Notes: generated by a model not told the origin, from the sequence alone. Shown: positions 24,960 to 37,758, counted from the stretch's first letter. The stretch is DNA of 64,000 bases from Unio delphinus (GCA_029339505.1 JAQISU010000189.1:2267001-2331000); one strand, 5' to 3'. Numbers and translations are program-made.

Positions 24960-25290
24960 CAAATCCTGCAAACCTTTGTCAAGTTATGATGTCGATAACT
25001 TTGACCTTTTGACCACCAAGCAAAAAACTTCCGTCATAAAGAGAGTATTTTTCTTTCTTTTTAGTCATAATGATATTAGTGTTGCATCTTTTATCTTAAA
25101 ACTCTTTGCCAAGTTAAAGAGTTTTAAAGGTCCAATACAGAACTTGTATTTTTGTGCTGAAAGTATCATCTTTCCTGTGACAATGACCTTGACCTTTGGG
25201 TCCCAAAATTAATAGACTTCTTCATTTACCCAAAGTGCAAGCCATACACAAAGTCTGGCAATAGTAGATGGTAGAGAACTCAGCTTGTTA
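24960..25290 (+). repeat. Dispersed TGACCTTTGACC-type repeat
   Basis: Two units with ACTTTGACCTTTTGACCACC near 25000 and ATGACCTTGACCTTTGGGTC near 25183, followed by the family's AAAATTAATAGACTTCTTC, GTGCAAGCCATACACAAAG and AGAACTCAGCTTGTTATTG pieces. Same family as 2700-3720. Confidence 0.75.
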
Positions 25291-26039
25291 TTGTGCAGAA
25301 ATGAAATCAAAGACACATTAATAGACAAATGGATTTCAAAACAAAAAAGCTCTATCTTGTGGCGGAAATATAAAAATGCATAAACTATTTTGCTGGTGGT
25401 AGTGGCAGTTATTGGAATTAATTATATCACAATCTCTTTCAGTATCAGGAAGAGTATTAAAAAACTTTAATGTTGCTTGTAGTGAAGCTGGTATACAGAA
25501 AAGAAGAAGAAAAAAACCCACAATGATCAGGTATTTTATCAACATTTAAAAGTAAGAAGAAAAGATGCCCTTTTTCATAAAATACAGAAATATAAATATC
25601 TAGACAGATTTATGAAATACAGACATGTAGACTAATAGTGAGTTATATTGACAAGTCGAAAGAGACAATATGTAAATGCTTATAAATCCAACATAAATGC
25701 AAACATTACAAATCTACCATAGCAAAATACACCTGCAGATCAAGGTCTGTGTTGTTCTACTGATTACTCCCTAACAAACTGCACAATTCAGATCTGATTA
25801 CTGATTACTCCCTAACAAACTGCACAGTTCAGATCTGCCAGTGCACAATGCGATGGCAGATTTGGGTCAATGCAGTTTACAGTTGGTTTTGATTTATAGC
25901 CAAATACATTTGGTCATACATGTATTGCCATCTTGTAATTATGATATAAATTAACTGTCACACTCATGTAGTCCGGTCGGCATCACTTGTAATCAAGGAG
26001 GTACACATCAATTGTAACTATTTGTATTCTACATCCGTA

Positions 26040-27080
26040 ATTTTAAGAAATGCTGTATAGTCACGGACTGCTTGTATTTTGCATTAGTATTAAACCAAGT
26101 GCTCTATCGTCATTGACTATTTGTATTTTTTATTAACATGGTACCAAATATTGTCTTGTCTTTGACTAAATCATGTAATTTTCTTTAGTGCTGTCTAGTC
26201 AGTGACTGCTTGTATGTTGTACTATTATTATACAAAAAATACTGTATAGTTATTAATTGCTTGTATTTTGCATTAGTGTTATATGAAGTGTTATTTAGTC
26301 ATGGCCTACTTGTATTTTGCATTAATGTTATACGAAGTGTTATTTAGTCATGGCTTACTTGTATTTTGCATTAATGTTATACAAAGTTATTTAGTCACGG
26401 CCTACTTGTATTTTGCATTAATGTTATACGAAGTGTTATTTAGTCATGGCCTACTTGTATTTTGCATTAATGTTATATAAAATGTTATTTAGTCACGGCC
26501 TACTTGTATTTTGCTTTAATGTTATACCCAACGTTCCTTCTAAGCGAATGGTAGATGTGCATGCAATGCTCGCTGCATTGTGCAAACATTACGGAGATGA
26601 GCAAACTTTAAAGTTTGATTGGCATTTCAGCTGCACACGCGCTGCTTAGATGAAACGTTGGTTGTACCAAGTGTTATTTAGTCATGGCATACTTGTATTT
26701 TGCATTAATGTTATATCAAGTGTTATTTAGTCATGGCCTACTTGTATTTTGCATTAATGTTATATCAAGTGTTATTCAGTCACGGCCTACTTGTATTTTG
26801 CATTAATGCTATGCAATCATTGACCACTTAATAGTTTGCATTAATTTTATATCAAGTGTTATTCAGTCACGGCCTACTTGTATTTTGCATTAATCTTATA
26901 CCAAATGCAGTATAGTGATTGGCTACTCATATCTGTATCTGCATTTGTCGTATAGTGATATCAGTCACAGACTACTTTTATTTTTCATTAGTATTATATC
27001 AAATACTGTTTAGTCATCGGCTACTTGTATTTTGCATTAGTACTGTAAAAGGGTTATTAGTCATTTGCGATATGCATTAG
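26040..27080 (+). repeat. 49-bp minisatellite with degenerate flanks
   Basis: The core at about 26270-26900 repeats TGTTATTTAGTCATGGCCTA, CTTGTATTTTGCATTAATGT, TATACGAAG with period 49. Copies decay on both sides (26040-26270 and 26900-27080), where only TAGTCA..GACT..CTTGTATTTTGCATTAGT is kept. The array is split by a MITE at 26529-26660. The more uniform copies in the centre suggest ongoing homogenisation there. Confidence 0.92.
26529..26660 (+). mobile_element. hAT-like MITE, copy 1 (132 bp)
   Basis: Short non-autonomous element with terminal inverted repeats: CAACGTTCCTTCTAAGCG at the left and the complement GCTTAGATGAAACGTTG at the right. It is flanked by an 8-bp target duplication with one mismatch, GTTATACC (26521-26528) and GTTGTACC (26661-26668). 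8-bp duplications and CA-starting ends are features of the hAT superfamily. It has no coding capacity. It sits inside a unit of the 49-bp minisatellite, so it inserted after that array had formed. Confidence 0.82.
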
Positions 27081-27089
27081 TAATTGTAC

Positions 27090-27865
27090 CAAGTGATTTG
27101 TAAGTGCTGTGACCAAGTAAACATTACTATCCCTTCCACACATTATTCTGTTGTATTTTACTACATGGGGCACTAAAGGTTTCTCTGGGATGCCTGAATA
27201 AATGCAAAAGTATACATACTTTTTCAATATTTGTACCCATGAAAATTCAAAGACCTAAGTCCAGAGGATTTTTTTTGTCGGCATCATTTTCTATTTTTAG
27301 ACCCATTTCTACAAAGTATCAATTTATAGTGTGTGAGCTATCAGAGTGATTGTTATAGGATTAGGTGCAAATACATCATTACGTTATAGACGACGATACC
27401 AAGACACCTGTTAATCAATTGTTAGTTCATAATGATCATTTTCTTTAAATGACTAATTACATGTGCATACAATTTTACACCTCTCCTTGATAAACATTAC
27501 TCAGCAGTTTTTATCGATTATATAATAAATCTTTAAACAGTACTTGGAACATATGCATTTTATCAAATACCATATTTTTAAAAAAAAGTACCAAGATCTC
27601 GGGACTTTGTTTGTTGGAATACAAACTCCCATGTTAACTGTCATAAAATCTTGCCATTTTTTGGGGTGCCAAGTATGGATATATATGCTTGTTTCTGAGA
27701 GATTATTACATGTGTACTTTCTGATGGCAACTTTATAACATTACTTTATAACATTACTTTTGTACGCAAGACTGCAGATGAAGATGAATTTTTGCTAAAC
27801 CGGCCAACACAAATTAGCAGAAGCATCTCATTTTGATAATGAAATTAAAATGAAAGAATCATGTG
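27090..27865. other. AT-rich sequence, nothing identified
   Basis: No element, exon or RNA gene recognised. A 64-codon chance frame is present near 27544. Confidence 0.5.
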
Positions 27866-27870
27866 ATGAA

Positions 27871-28245
27871 TCATGGAATAGGGCATATCCCATGAGATGG
27901 AATGGAGCATATCTGATGGGATCATGAAATAGGGCATATCCCATGAGATGGAATGGAGCATACCTGATGGGATCATGGAATAGGGCATATCCTATGAGAT
28001 GGAATGGAGCATATCTGATGGGATCATGGAATAGGGCATATCCTATGAGATGGAATGAAGCATATCTGATGGGATCATGGAATAGGGCATATCTAATGAG
28101 ATGGAATGGAGCATATCTGATGGGATCATGGAATAGGGCATATCCTATGAGATGGAATGGAGCATATCTGATGGGATCATGGAATAGGGCATATCCTATG
28201 AGATGGAATGGAGCATATCTGATGGGATCATGAAATAGGTCCTAT
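27871..28245 (+). repeat. 51-bp minisatellite
   Basis: About 7 copies of a unit with GGAATAGGGCATATCCCATG, AGATGGAATGGAGCATATCT, GATGGGATCAT. Each unit is itself two related halves (AATAGGGCATATCCCATGAG and AATGGAGCATATCTGATGGG), so a shorter ancestral repeat was doubled. The period divisible by 3 yields a 17-residue repeat frame of no likely significance. Confidence 0.92.
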
Positions 28246-28249
28246 CTCA

Positions 28250-29540
28250 TGAAAAAATGAGAAAACAAAAGAGCATTAATTAACATATAATTAAGGTGTC
28301 ACAGCTGAGAGGATTTTTTTAAAAAAAAAAGTTTATTTGATATGGTCATTCACTTCTTCCTGTATTCTGGAAAATTAAACTAATAAAATTAATTAATGTA
28401 GAAAAAAGCGTAATTTATTTAATCGATTCCTTCTAGCCGCATATACAATTTAAAATCACAAGGTAAAGACATTGAGAATCATTCTAGCTGTGAATCCCAA
28501 TTTTCACTGTTATCATTTGTCTTAATTTTTCACATGTATATCATAACCATAAATATTTCAGTGAGTATCAGCAACCTGTGTTCTAAATTACTGCATAGAC
28601 AAAATTCTCATTACTCCTAGTGTTATTATTGGACTGCAACTTTTTTTCCAAGGAAGAAGTCCTCTTGGATTGTAACTTTGAAATTGCTATGGAGAACTCG
28701 TTAATGTGACATACAATTAGTAACAGTAATAAATACCTTACATCTCTGTTCTTGCTAGTTTGTATCTTTAGTCTATGTTCTTTTATAATGTGTCTACAGC
28801 AAGTTCTAGTTCATTAAAACATCCAACTTTTTAAAACTGATCTAGATTCTAGTTTCAACCTGTTGTTCTTGTATCATTACCTGTGACAACAATAAAATCT
28901 CTGACTTTGTTATAAACTACTAAACAAATACTCAACTGGTCAAGTTTCCCCATTGGGTGCCCCAGCTTAACCAAACAGATGTTACCCTCTTCATTACTAT
29001 TTATAAAGGTTTTAGAGATAAAACACATGGACAGCTGCCTGGCTTTTCCTGGGCAGGCTGGCACATTATGTAACAGGGCAGAATATCTGCTCTGTTTTAA
29101 TGACTACAAAATAAGCAGAGAGATTGGATTTCCTATCTAGATTTGTTACATCTCTGCCCCCCTGTAAACATGCTAAAATATGTTTACAGCTGGATTAGAG
29201 AGATGTTCTGTGTTGCCTTAACCCTTTCAATGAGTCCCATTTCAAACTCAGAAGCCTGCAGATTGCTTAATAAATAAATAAATAAATAAGTAAATAAATG
29301 GGAAAGAAAAACATATTTCATTAATTTATTTCCAACAGTACAAACATTCTTTAATATACCACTGCATCCCAAAATTTATCTTTCCAGAGTAAAATATAAG
29401 GTGACGTTTGTAAATTCAAACTTCAAATTAAGCTATCAATAAATTGTGATGTCATCAATATAACCTTTCCCTGAGATTCAAATTTGACTATAGGAGACTG
29501 GACATAAAATGAAATGGCTGTGGCTTTTGTCTCTTATTAA
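28250..29540. other. AT-rich sequence, nothing identified
   Basis: Only a short AAAT run near 29270-29297 and scattered chance open frames are visible. Confidence 0.5.
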
Positions 29541-29544
29541 ATGA

Positions 29545-29725
29545 TTGCCCCAGTGGCCTAGTGGTAGAGTGTACACCTCAGATGCAGGAGGTCACAAGTT
29601 CAAACCCTGACAGAATCATACCATGGACTGATGCCCCAGTTCTAGACATCACTAAACTGTCACACTGCAGCCATTGTAGTAATATGACTGAATATTTTGT
29701 AAAAGCTACATTAAAAATTCAAATT
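29545..29725 (+). mobile_element. SINE-II copy with internal deletion
   Basis: The tRNA-like head GCCCCAGTGGCCTAGTGGTA, GAGTGTACACCTCAG has an A-box (TGGCCTAGTGG) and a B-box (GTTCAAACCC) near 29598. It then jumps to the 3' part CTAGACATCACTAAACTGTC, ACACTGCAGCCATTGTAGTA. Comparison with 36960-37255 (opposite strand) shows that about 130 bases of the middle are missing. A functional tRNA gene is unlikely because the same head recurs with the SINE body attached. Confidence 0.8.
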
Positions 29726-29811
29726 ACACATCTTTCACCATACAGGTGGTTAGAGTTTCTGAATTGTAAGATAAAATAAAGGTTTGAATACTTCCATCAG
29801 CTCATCCTGTG

Positions 29812-29950
29812 TTGGCTACCATGGGATGTACTTGGGCAAGGGCTACCATGGGCTGTACTTGGGCAAGGGCTACCATGGGCTGTATTTGGACAAGGGCTAC
29901 CATGGGCTGTACTTGGGCAAGGGCTACCATGGACTGTACTTGGGCAAGGT
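29812..29950 (+). repeat. 27-bp minisatellite
   Basis: Five copies of GGCTACCATGGGCTGTACTT plus GGGCAAG. Open frames on both strands follow from the period of 27. Confidence 0.92.
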
Positions 29951-30011
29951 ACTTAAATGCAACTGCCGTTGCACAAAATAACCTACTTGTAGTGCCAAAA
30001 AACACCAAAAT

Positions 30012-31105
30012 TCATAAATTAAATTAATCACACGAAAGGCACACATAAAACACCAAAAATCAAATCCATCATACATATGGCATGCATAAAACAACAAAAA
30101 TCAAATCCTTCAAACAAAAGGCATTCAAAAATACCAAATATCAAACCCATCACACACAAGGCATACTTAAAATACCAAATATCAAACCCATCAAACAAAA
30201 AATACCAAATATCAAAGCCATCATACAAAAAATACCAAATATCAAAGCCATCATACATAAAATACCAAATATCAAAGCCATCAAACAAAAAATACCAAAT
30301 ATCAAAGCCATCATACAAAAAATACCAAATATCAAAGCCATCAAACAAAAGATGTACATAAAACACAAAATTGGTAAATTAAATCAATCACACAAAGAGC
30401 ATACATAAAACACCAAATATCAAATCCATCGTAAAAAAGAGCATACATAAAACACCAAATATCAAATCCATCATAAAAAAGAGCATACATAAAACACCAA
30501 ATATCAAATCCATCATAAAAAAGAGCATACATAAAACACCAAATATCAAATCCATCATAAAAAAGAGCACACATAAAACACCAAATATCAAATCCATCAC
30601 AAAAAAGCATACATAAAACACCAAATATCAAATCCATCATAAAAAAGAGCATACATAAAACACCAAATATCAAATCCATCATAAAAAAGAGCATACATAA
30701 AACACCAAATATCAAATCCATCATAAAAAAGCATACCGGTATATAAAACACCAAATATCAAATCCATCATAAAAAATAGCACACATAAAACACTAAATAT
30801 CAAATCCATCATAAAAAGCACAATAAAATACTAAATATCAAATCCATCATAAAAAAGAGCACATATAAAAAACCAAATATAAAATCCATCATAAAATAGA
30901 GCACACATATAAAAAACCAAATATAAAATCCATCATAAAAAAAGAGCACACATAAAACACCAAATATCAAATCCATCATAAAAAAGCATACATAAAACAC
31001 CAAATATAAAATCCATCATACAAAAGGCACACATACAACACCAAATATCAAATCCATCATACAAAGGACACATATAAAACATCAAATATAAAATCCATCA
31101 CATAA
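30012..31105 (+). repeat. 30/42-bp compound minisatellite
   Basis: Two related sub-arrays. From about 30170 to 30350 the unit is 30 bp (AATACCAAATATCAAAGCCA, TCATACAAAA). From about 30400 to 31100 it is 42 bp (ATAAAACACCAAATATCAAA, TCCATCATAAAAAAGAGCAT, AC). Both share CCAAATATCAAA.CCATCA, and the longer unit adds about 12 bases. About 25 copies in all. Both periods are divisible by 3 and the minus strand lacks stops, so many open frames of 70 to 137 codons appear on both strands. Confidence 0.94.
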
Positions 31106-31109
31106 AGAG

Positions 31110-31905
31110 CATAGATTGTACATTTTATGGGAAACATCCTCCATATAAATGCAAAGACAACAACTTTGAACATAAACAAGTCAAAAACTTAAACACTGTT
31201 GCCTTACTACAACAGCAATAACAACACTGTTGCAATCAATGTCAATTGAATTTTAAAAAATCTTTCTAAAATCTAAAAAATTTTAATAATGTTATTGTTT
31301 TTCCAATTTTGTGGACAAAATGAACTCTTATATTTAAGTCATATTTGATAATATTAACAAACAAGGAAATTTATTTTTTCTACATCCCTTGACCTCTAAA
31401 TCTGCTTCTGGTTTGATTAGAAAATAAGTTACTACATGACAGATTGTATTAAGTTCTACAGCAACTTATAATAACATCCTTTGTTTTTAATTGAAGACAG
31501 TGAGAATATTAATTCTAGATTTACTTGTGAAAAATGCCAATCCCTTGTGCTAAGTTAAAAGGCAAACAGGATTTTGATCTACCACAAGACAGAGAAAAGA
31601 GGAAATAAACACAAGTAATACCCGGTTCAATGGGTTTAGGAAATAATGACTAAAATGGGATTATAGAATGCAACAAATCTTCATGGGATTAATAGCATGG
31701 CTTACACAGCATCAAGTTGAGGACTTGAGTGACAAAAGTATACATCCAAACTTTGTTGTTATTCTGGTTTTCTTTTTCAAAAAAGCTCCAGCACACTCAT
31801 ATTGATCTATTAAGTATAGACTGGAAAATGTTGCTATGAATTATGGTGCATTTATTGGCAAAAACACTGTCGAAGGTGCTCATCCTTGTTAAGGAGACAA
31901 CAAAC
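31110..31905. other. AT-rich sequence, nothing identified
   Basis: No exon, RNA gene or repeat was recognised. Confidence 0.5.
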
Positions 31906-31907
31906 AG

Positions 31908-32135
31908 CTCTCGGGGCAGCCGAGTGGTCTAAAGCGCTCGCCTTTACCAATCGCTGCCATCTGATTTCTGTCAATGTTGGTTTCAGTCTTGGGTTCAGAC
32001 CATGCAAGTATGTGAGAAAACTTGACAGTATCTTTAAATGGGTTGGTGACTTTTACTGAGGTTTTCCTTGATTCTTCCTCTAAGTCAAAATGGCCGCCAT
32101 CTATCATGCATTGAAAAATAGCACTAAACCCAACC
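31908..32135 (+). mobile_element. SINE-I, near full length
   Basis: Best A-box region of the family: GGGGCAGCCGAGTGGTCTAA, AGCGCTCGCCTTTACCAATC. A B-box-like GGGTTCAGACC follows near 31992, then TATGTGAGAAAACTTGACAG and GAGGTTTTCCTTGATTCTTC, and an end with AATAGCACTAAACCC. The head shares its AGCGCTCGCCTTTACCAATC segment with the 1045-1677 minisatellite. Confidence 0.88.
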
Positions 32136-32139
32136 AGCA

Positions 32140-33095
32140 ATATGAAAGCCCCATATATTGGCCGAAGTTAACCTGTTAAAATTAAAAGTCTGTTCACCTT
32201 TTCAGTATTCCCTTCTTATAGTGAGGATAGAGAGTTGCTGCACATCATCAACAAAAGGGGGGGGGGATATGCCAGAGTTTATTTAACATTAGTACATTTT
32301 TAGGAGAATATCAGCTAGTTTTAACAGGCCAGAGTATATAGATAAACTAAACCCATCATTATGTTATTCTTCATTCTCTTTATGGCTGGAGATAAACACT
32401 AAAAACAGAGAGCTAACAATCCTCTGACAATATTGCATAATCTTTAGCAGACATCAAATACTTTCTAAGTGGGCTTGAGCTTTCAATTAGTACAGATGTC
32501 CTTTTCCTGACTGACCACTGGTCACTATGATATGCATGGTAATTTGCCATCCATAATGTAAAAGCAAAATCTTCAGAGCATAAATGAAGCATATTTGGAA
32601 ATAAATCTCTTTTCAAATTAGTCACAACAAGTCACCGCAATGATAAATTAATTCCATACAAATTATAGTCTGAATAAATTTGTAACTCTCCAACACAAAA
32701 ACGGTTTCACTTCATGTTCTTAGTCTCATCCCATGATCATGCCTTTTGTTTGTTTTATGTGGCAAACTTGTGTAGTTTTGTCTTCTTGGTAATTTTGTCC
32801 ATTTGCATGAAATGTTTTTAAAAACCCACCCCACAACTGAACATCACACCAATAAATTCTGTGAATTTTATTTTAAGTTTTAATTTTTTTCTACTGTTCA
32901 TGATTTTTTTAAGGGGGAGGGTGCTAGCAGTAAATACTGATATTTAAAAAGAAACTGATTTTACAATACCTTAAGATCTTTTAGTTTTTTAGGCTGGACA
33001 ACATTTTTACTTTTAACATTTTCCAATAAATATAGTCACCTTGGTTGCATGACTCCAGCTATTTGAGGCAAGCATTGCTTATAGGAAATACTGAT
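32140..33095. other. AT-rich sequence, nothing identified
   Basis: A G run (about 32257-32267) is the only visible feature. Open frames are short and without recognisable domains. Confidence 0.5.
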
Positions 33096-33099
33096 GTGT

Positions 33100-33307
33100 T
33101 TGTTTGTTTTATTGTTTTTTGGTTTAACGCCATTTTTCAGCACAATATAGGCTATACATGGCGACCAGTATTAATGGTGTAGGAAGAACCCGGAAAACCC
33201 CAGAAAGAAACACCGACCCACGAGACTGGCAAGCTTTCTCACATACCCACATTGGCCGAATCTGAGACTCAAATGGACAGAGTTTTTTTAGACCACTCGG
33301 GGCCCCT
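33100..33307 (-). mobile_element. SINE-I with truncated head
   Basis: Minus orientation. The tail ATAAAACAAACAAACACATC and the body GGGGTTTTCCGGGTTCTTCC, TACACCATTAATACTGG are clear. The region between B-box and A-box is shortened: TTTGAGTCTCAGATTC is followed closely by GAGTGGTCTAAAAAAAC through a deletion of about 30 bases. Confidence 0.82.
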
Positions 33308-33344
33308 AAATACTGATGTGACATTCACATAAACCATTTTGCAC

Positions 33345-33640
33345 TAAACTGTGTAAGAGTGACATATCGGAGTACATGGTTACATCCCACTTATATTTGT
33401 CGAATCATGTAAGAGTGACATGTGACAGTACTTAATTACACTCCTTTGTGAGTGACAAATCCTGCAAGAATGATGCACTAGAGAGTATGGTTACACCCTA
33501 CTTGTGTTTGGCAAATCCTCTAAGAGTGACACACACCCTTGTGTGACAAATCATGTGTGTCACATTCTAGAGTACTTCATTAAATCCCATTGTGTGTGAC
33601 AAATCTGTAAGAGTGACACACTAGAGTACTTGGCTGCTGG
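33345..33640 (+). repeat. Degenerate tandem repeat of about 75 bp
   Basis: Four diverged units, each with GTAAGAGTGACA, AGAGTAC(T/A)TGGTTACA, and TCCCACTT.TGTGTGACAAATC-like parts. It starts right after the SINE-I copy. It appears older than the other arrays. Confidence 0.7.
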
Positions 33641-35444
33641 CCAATACTGGTATGATTATAAATCTAATGTTACCCAGTAATGAGTTGCTGACCAAGTTGC
33701 TAGACGATGCCACAAGTAACTGTAGCAACCATTTGTCTCCCCACCCCCAGGAGTAACCTATCACCAGGACAGACATTTGCCCTCTATGCCCATTCCCTAC
33801 TCATGATGAAACTCATCAGCTGTGAATTAGTGTTCATTTCTGGCATATACTGAAAATTTCATGACATGTGATTGACGGGTTCCTGCCAAGTTAACAAAAA
33901 CTAATTACATAACTTTACCAGAACTTTTGAAGGTTTTGAGAAATTCCATGACTTGTCAAGGCTCTTGAAATGTATTGTGTTAATTCTAAAACTTTTCCAA
34001 TATTCCAGAACCCATGACATGAGGAATATTTAAATTATGATGCTTTGAATTGTATACAACATTTAGTGGCAATCCAAGAGGCGAAATAAAAAAAAATCTC
34101 AAGTGTCCAATATGTGATACACTATTGCCAACAACAGTACTCATTAGTGGGTCAATGGTCATCTGCATTAGTTACAGCACTAGTGACATACTGTAATATG
34201 ATTAAAAAGTAAGCACAAATAAGAAAAAAGCCTGTCACATACACTGCCATAATTCTGTAAAATACTTCAACAACTTAGCTATCAGCTCGCCTGTGACAAT
34301 TTCCATCTGGATGTGGAATTTATCGAACATACTCTGATATGAACATCAACTTTGAACTTCAACAATCAGCTGAGAGATAAATATAGTAAACATTAAATGT
34401 AACATGCTTGAGGAGTGTTTTGTGATAAAATGTAGGCACACAAGAAACGAGCGTCAGTCTGGGGTCTTGTTCAGAATCATATAACAAAGTAGGAATTCAA
34501 ATAATAACCAAAAAGGGAATGGGTTCAATTCCTACCATTGTAATAGCCTGCGTTGTTTTGCCCATTAAATACCCATAATGCACTTTACTCCTAATTGTCT
34601 TGGCACTAAGCAACCTCCTTGTGGAGCTATGTTGCAAAAACAAGACCAAAATCCCAATTCTACCGCACCCCTTGAGAAAAAAAAAATTACATTTTGTTCT
34701 TTAATGTGTATCACATGACTTAAAGTTGCTATATTGATTGCTGAAGACGGAATCACAAAAAGAAATTTCAAGTTATGTAATTACTAAATATAAGGCAAAA
34801 CTCAAAGTCTTTCTGAATGTTCTTAAATAAAATACCTGACTAGTGCTTTGCCTGACGACCTTCAAATACAAAAGCTGATATCTGAGATTAAATCTAAATT
34901 CAAACTGAATATTCAATCAGGATGCAATTAAATGTATAAATTCTTTATTTTAAGACCACCATCTTATAGTATTTTTTATACCACTGTGACTATTATATCT
35001 ACCTATTAAATTTAAATCTGAGTAAATCAGATATTAATTAATGACAGGTCATAGATAATAAAAAAAAATGTAGACTACATCACAATGACACTTAAATAAT
35101 CAAGCTTGTATAACAATTAATGAAATATCCTGTGGAAATAAAATAGTGGAGCACATAACAATATACACAGTGCAATACCATGTCACTTGTAAGTAATTCA
35201 GGGTACAAAATGATGGGTGTACACTATATTCCAGGGTCACCATAAAAAGCTGCATCCTTTGACATGTATATGCCCTTATCAAAGAGGCTATAAAAGTGGA
35301 GGAGAATGATATCAATAAACATGTGATTACCCCCTCCCTGTGGATGGTGTCAATATGTCAAGATATTTACACTGACCAACAACAGGTCTCTACACACACA
35401 ATTCACATGTCCCAGCAGGAGTTTCCCATAAATCTGACTAGTTA

Positions 35445-35535
35445 TTATTCATCATATTTGTCATCATATTTGTCATTATTATTATTATTATTCATCATAT
35501 TTGTCATCATATTTGTCATCATATTTGTCATCTAC
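35445..35535 (+). repeat. CATCATATTTGT simple repeat
   Basis: Repeats of TCATCATATTTGTCATCATA with an internal ATT run. Confidence 0.85.
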
Positions 35536-35974
35536 CAAAAAGGAAAAGATATTTAGTAACATTTCTATTTGTTCTTTCATTCTGTCCTTAATTTTTAAAA
35601 AGTTTCTTTTTTGTTGGCTAGATATAGATATAAACTTGTACATTATAGAATTGTTTATTTTCTTTTAATTTTAAATTTTAAATTTTGCATTTCCTTATGA
35701 AAAGTAGGAATTGTGATGTTAAGAACATAAAAGCCCACCATTTTATTGCCATTAAGAAAGCATTTCCCATTTACTTATTTAAACATTTTTTTATATATAT
35801 CAGCATTTCTAAGTGTGTGATGATTGTATTTTTATTCTTAGATTGACCTTTCTATGCATTTTACAACCAGTCATTTATAAATCTTTCTGATAACCACTAT
35901 TTGTTATGTTTCTTCTTCCTCTCTCTGGCAATCTTTTGTAGTTGTTGACTTTTGCCTAGTATTTATTAAACTAA

Positions 35975-36205
35975 AGTCCAATGCGACCTTGTGGTCCAAA
36001 GCACTTGTCTTTACTGACCACTGCACCTCTGTCTAGTGAGTTTGAGTCTCTGGCTCTGGCAATGAGGGCATGTCAGAAAGCTTACCTGTAGCTTCCCATG
36101 GGTTTATGTTTCTTAGTAGGGTTTTCCCTCCATCAGTTATAGGGGCCACCATATCAAGTCTCTCTTATGCTGAAAACTGGTGTTAAACACACAGCAAAAA
36201 AACTG
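35975..36205 (+). mobile_element. SINE-I, diverged copy
   Basis: Plus orientation. GACCTTGTGGTCCAAAGCAC replaces the standard A-box area, and GTGAGTTTGAGTCTCTGGCT is the B-box region. AAGCTTACCTGTAGCTTCCC, AGGGTTTTCCCTCCATCAG and CTGGTGTTAAACACACAGC follow. More mutations than in the other copies point to an older insertion. Confidence 0.78.
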
Positions 36206-36959
36206 CTTATTTAGCTGTTTAATTCACATTATTCAAAACTATATCTGTGTCTCTTATAAGACAAGTAGCGAAAAGATTTTCTTTTGATTGTTTTTGTTAT
36301 TCTTTTCTTTCTTTAACATAGCTATCTTTACTGGTAAATACCAAACAGTATATTAAAATTATAAAAAGATCCCATGATAATATCAAATCACAAGCTCACT
36401 TTTATGTTTCTACCTTTCACTCCTCAAAACCAAATTAAAGTAATTACAGGTCTTCCCATTTTATTTCAATTGTATTCCCATTTTCTTGATTACATTACTG
36501 GGGAGTGGAGGGGGGGGGGGACTGACAAACTGACAAATGGAGGATGAAAAATACAAAACAGAACTTAATGCTCTATTAGATGTTAAAGAATAAGAGATGA
36601 TCTTAACTTTCTTTTGCAGTTTTGTCACCTTTGTCATCAGCACATCTTATTTGGACAAGAATGTTATTGTTGTAAATGTTTTTATAAAGTGCTAATGCAC
36701 TTCATTCCAGAAAAAGAGCTCCACCATTCCAAATCTTGCTCTCCTTTCGCTCCATTTATTTCCTTAATTACTTTTTTTTTAAAGTGATAATGATCACATT
36801 AAATATCATAAACGTATATTTCTGCATATATAACATCATTCTGTTTGTGACTTTATTATGACCTTTGCACTGTTTATCAAGTACATTCAAGTGCTGTCAT
36901 TACATGAATGGTACTATATATAGGCAAATGTATATATGTGTGTGTGTGCATTTCTACTT

Positions 36960-37255
36960 TTAATGTAGCTTTAAAAAAAAAATCAGTCACATTGCTACAA
37001 TGTCTGCAGTGTGGCAGTTTATAGTGATGCCTAGCAGTGAGACATCATCTCACAGACATGTAGCATGATGTCCCACCCAGTCACATTATCCTGACACCAG
37101 GCCGACCAGTCCTAGCACTAACCTCTTAATTGTGAACACCAAAGCATACCCAGATGGTAGTACCATTTTTACCAGTCTTTGGTATGACTTGGCTGGGGAT
37201 CGAACCTCCCTCCCACATCTGAGACTGATGCTCTAACAACTGAGTGGTCTAGGTA
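36960..37255 (-). mobile_element. SINE-II, near full length
   Basis: The longest SINE-II copy. On the minus strand the head contains TTAGAGCATCAGTCTCAGAT and GGTTCGATCCCCAGCC (B-box). The body follows with AAGTCATACCAAAGACTGG, GTTAGTGCTAGGACTGGTCG, GTGTCAGGATAATGTGACTG and GGGTGGGACATCATGCTACA, and the 3' part with CTGCCACACTGCAGACATTG. Confidence 0.85.
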
Positions 37256-37652
37256 AAAGTAATACATTAGTATAAAGATTACTTAAGTCATAATTATTAT
37301 AATTTATCATAATTTCCATTAATTAAATGTGTACATTTGTCTTTTTACTTTTTGTGTGTTCTAATGCATTTATGGCTTTTTTTTTAATTACAATTTTTCA
37401 CTGTTTCTAGTAACCTCGTAAAACATCAACAATTTGTACTGTCAAATTGTTTTAATTTATGAAAGATTTTCGTTCTGGGATTGTTATGAATATTGTTATT
37501 TCCCCAATATATTCAGGGACCAAATAAACTGTAATTCTGAATTTCAGCAAATAACTTCAAACCATTCTAAAAAAAATACTTTGTGAAACTATTATTCCAC
37601 TTTAAAGAATATAGCAAAGTAATTTTAAAACTTTTTGCAGTCACTACTTCTT

Positions 37653-37758
<106 letters not shown>

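Noticed and set aside
29550..29622. tRNA gene on the plus strand
   Set aside because: Followed by the SINE-II 3' part. The cloverleaf stems do not pair well by eye.
30028..31003. Many minus-strand frames of 64 to 137 codons with Phe, Asp and Trp repeats
   Set aside because: Products of the 30/42-bp array. Both strands and several frames are open at once.
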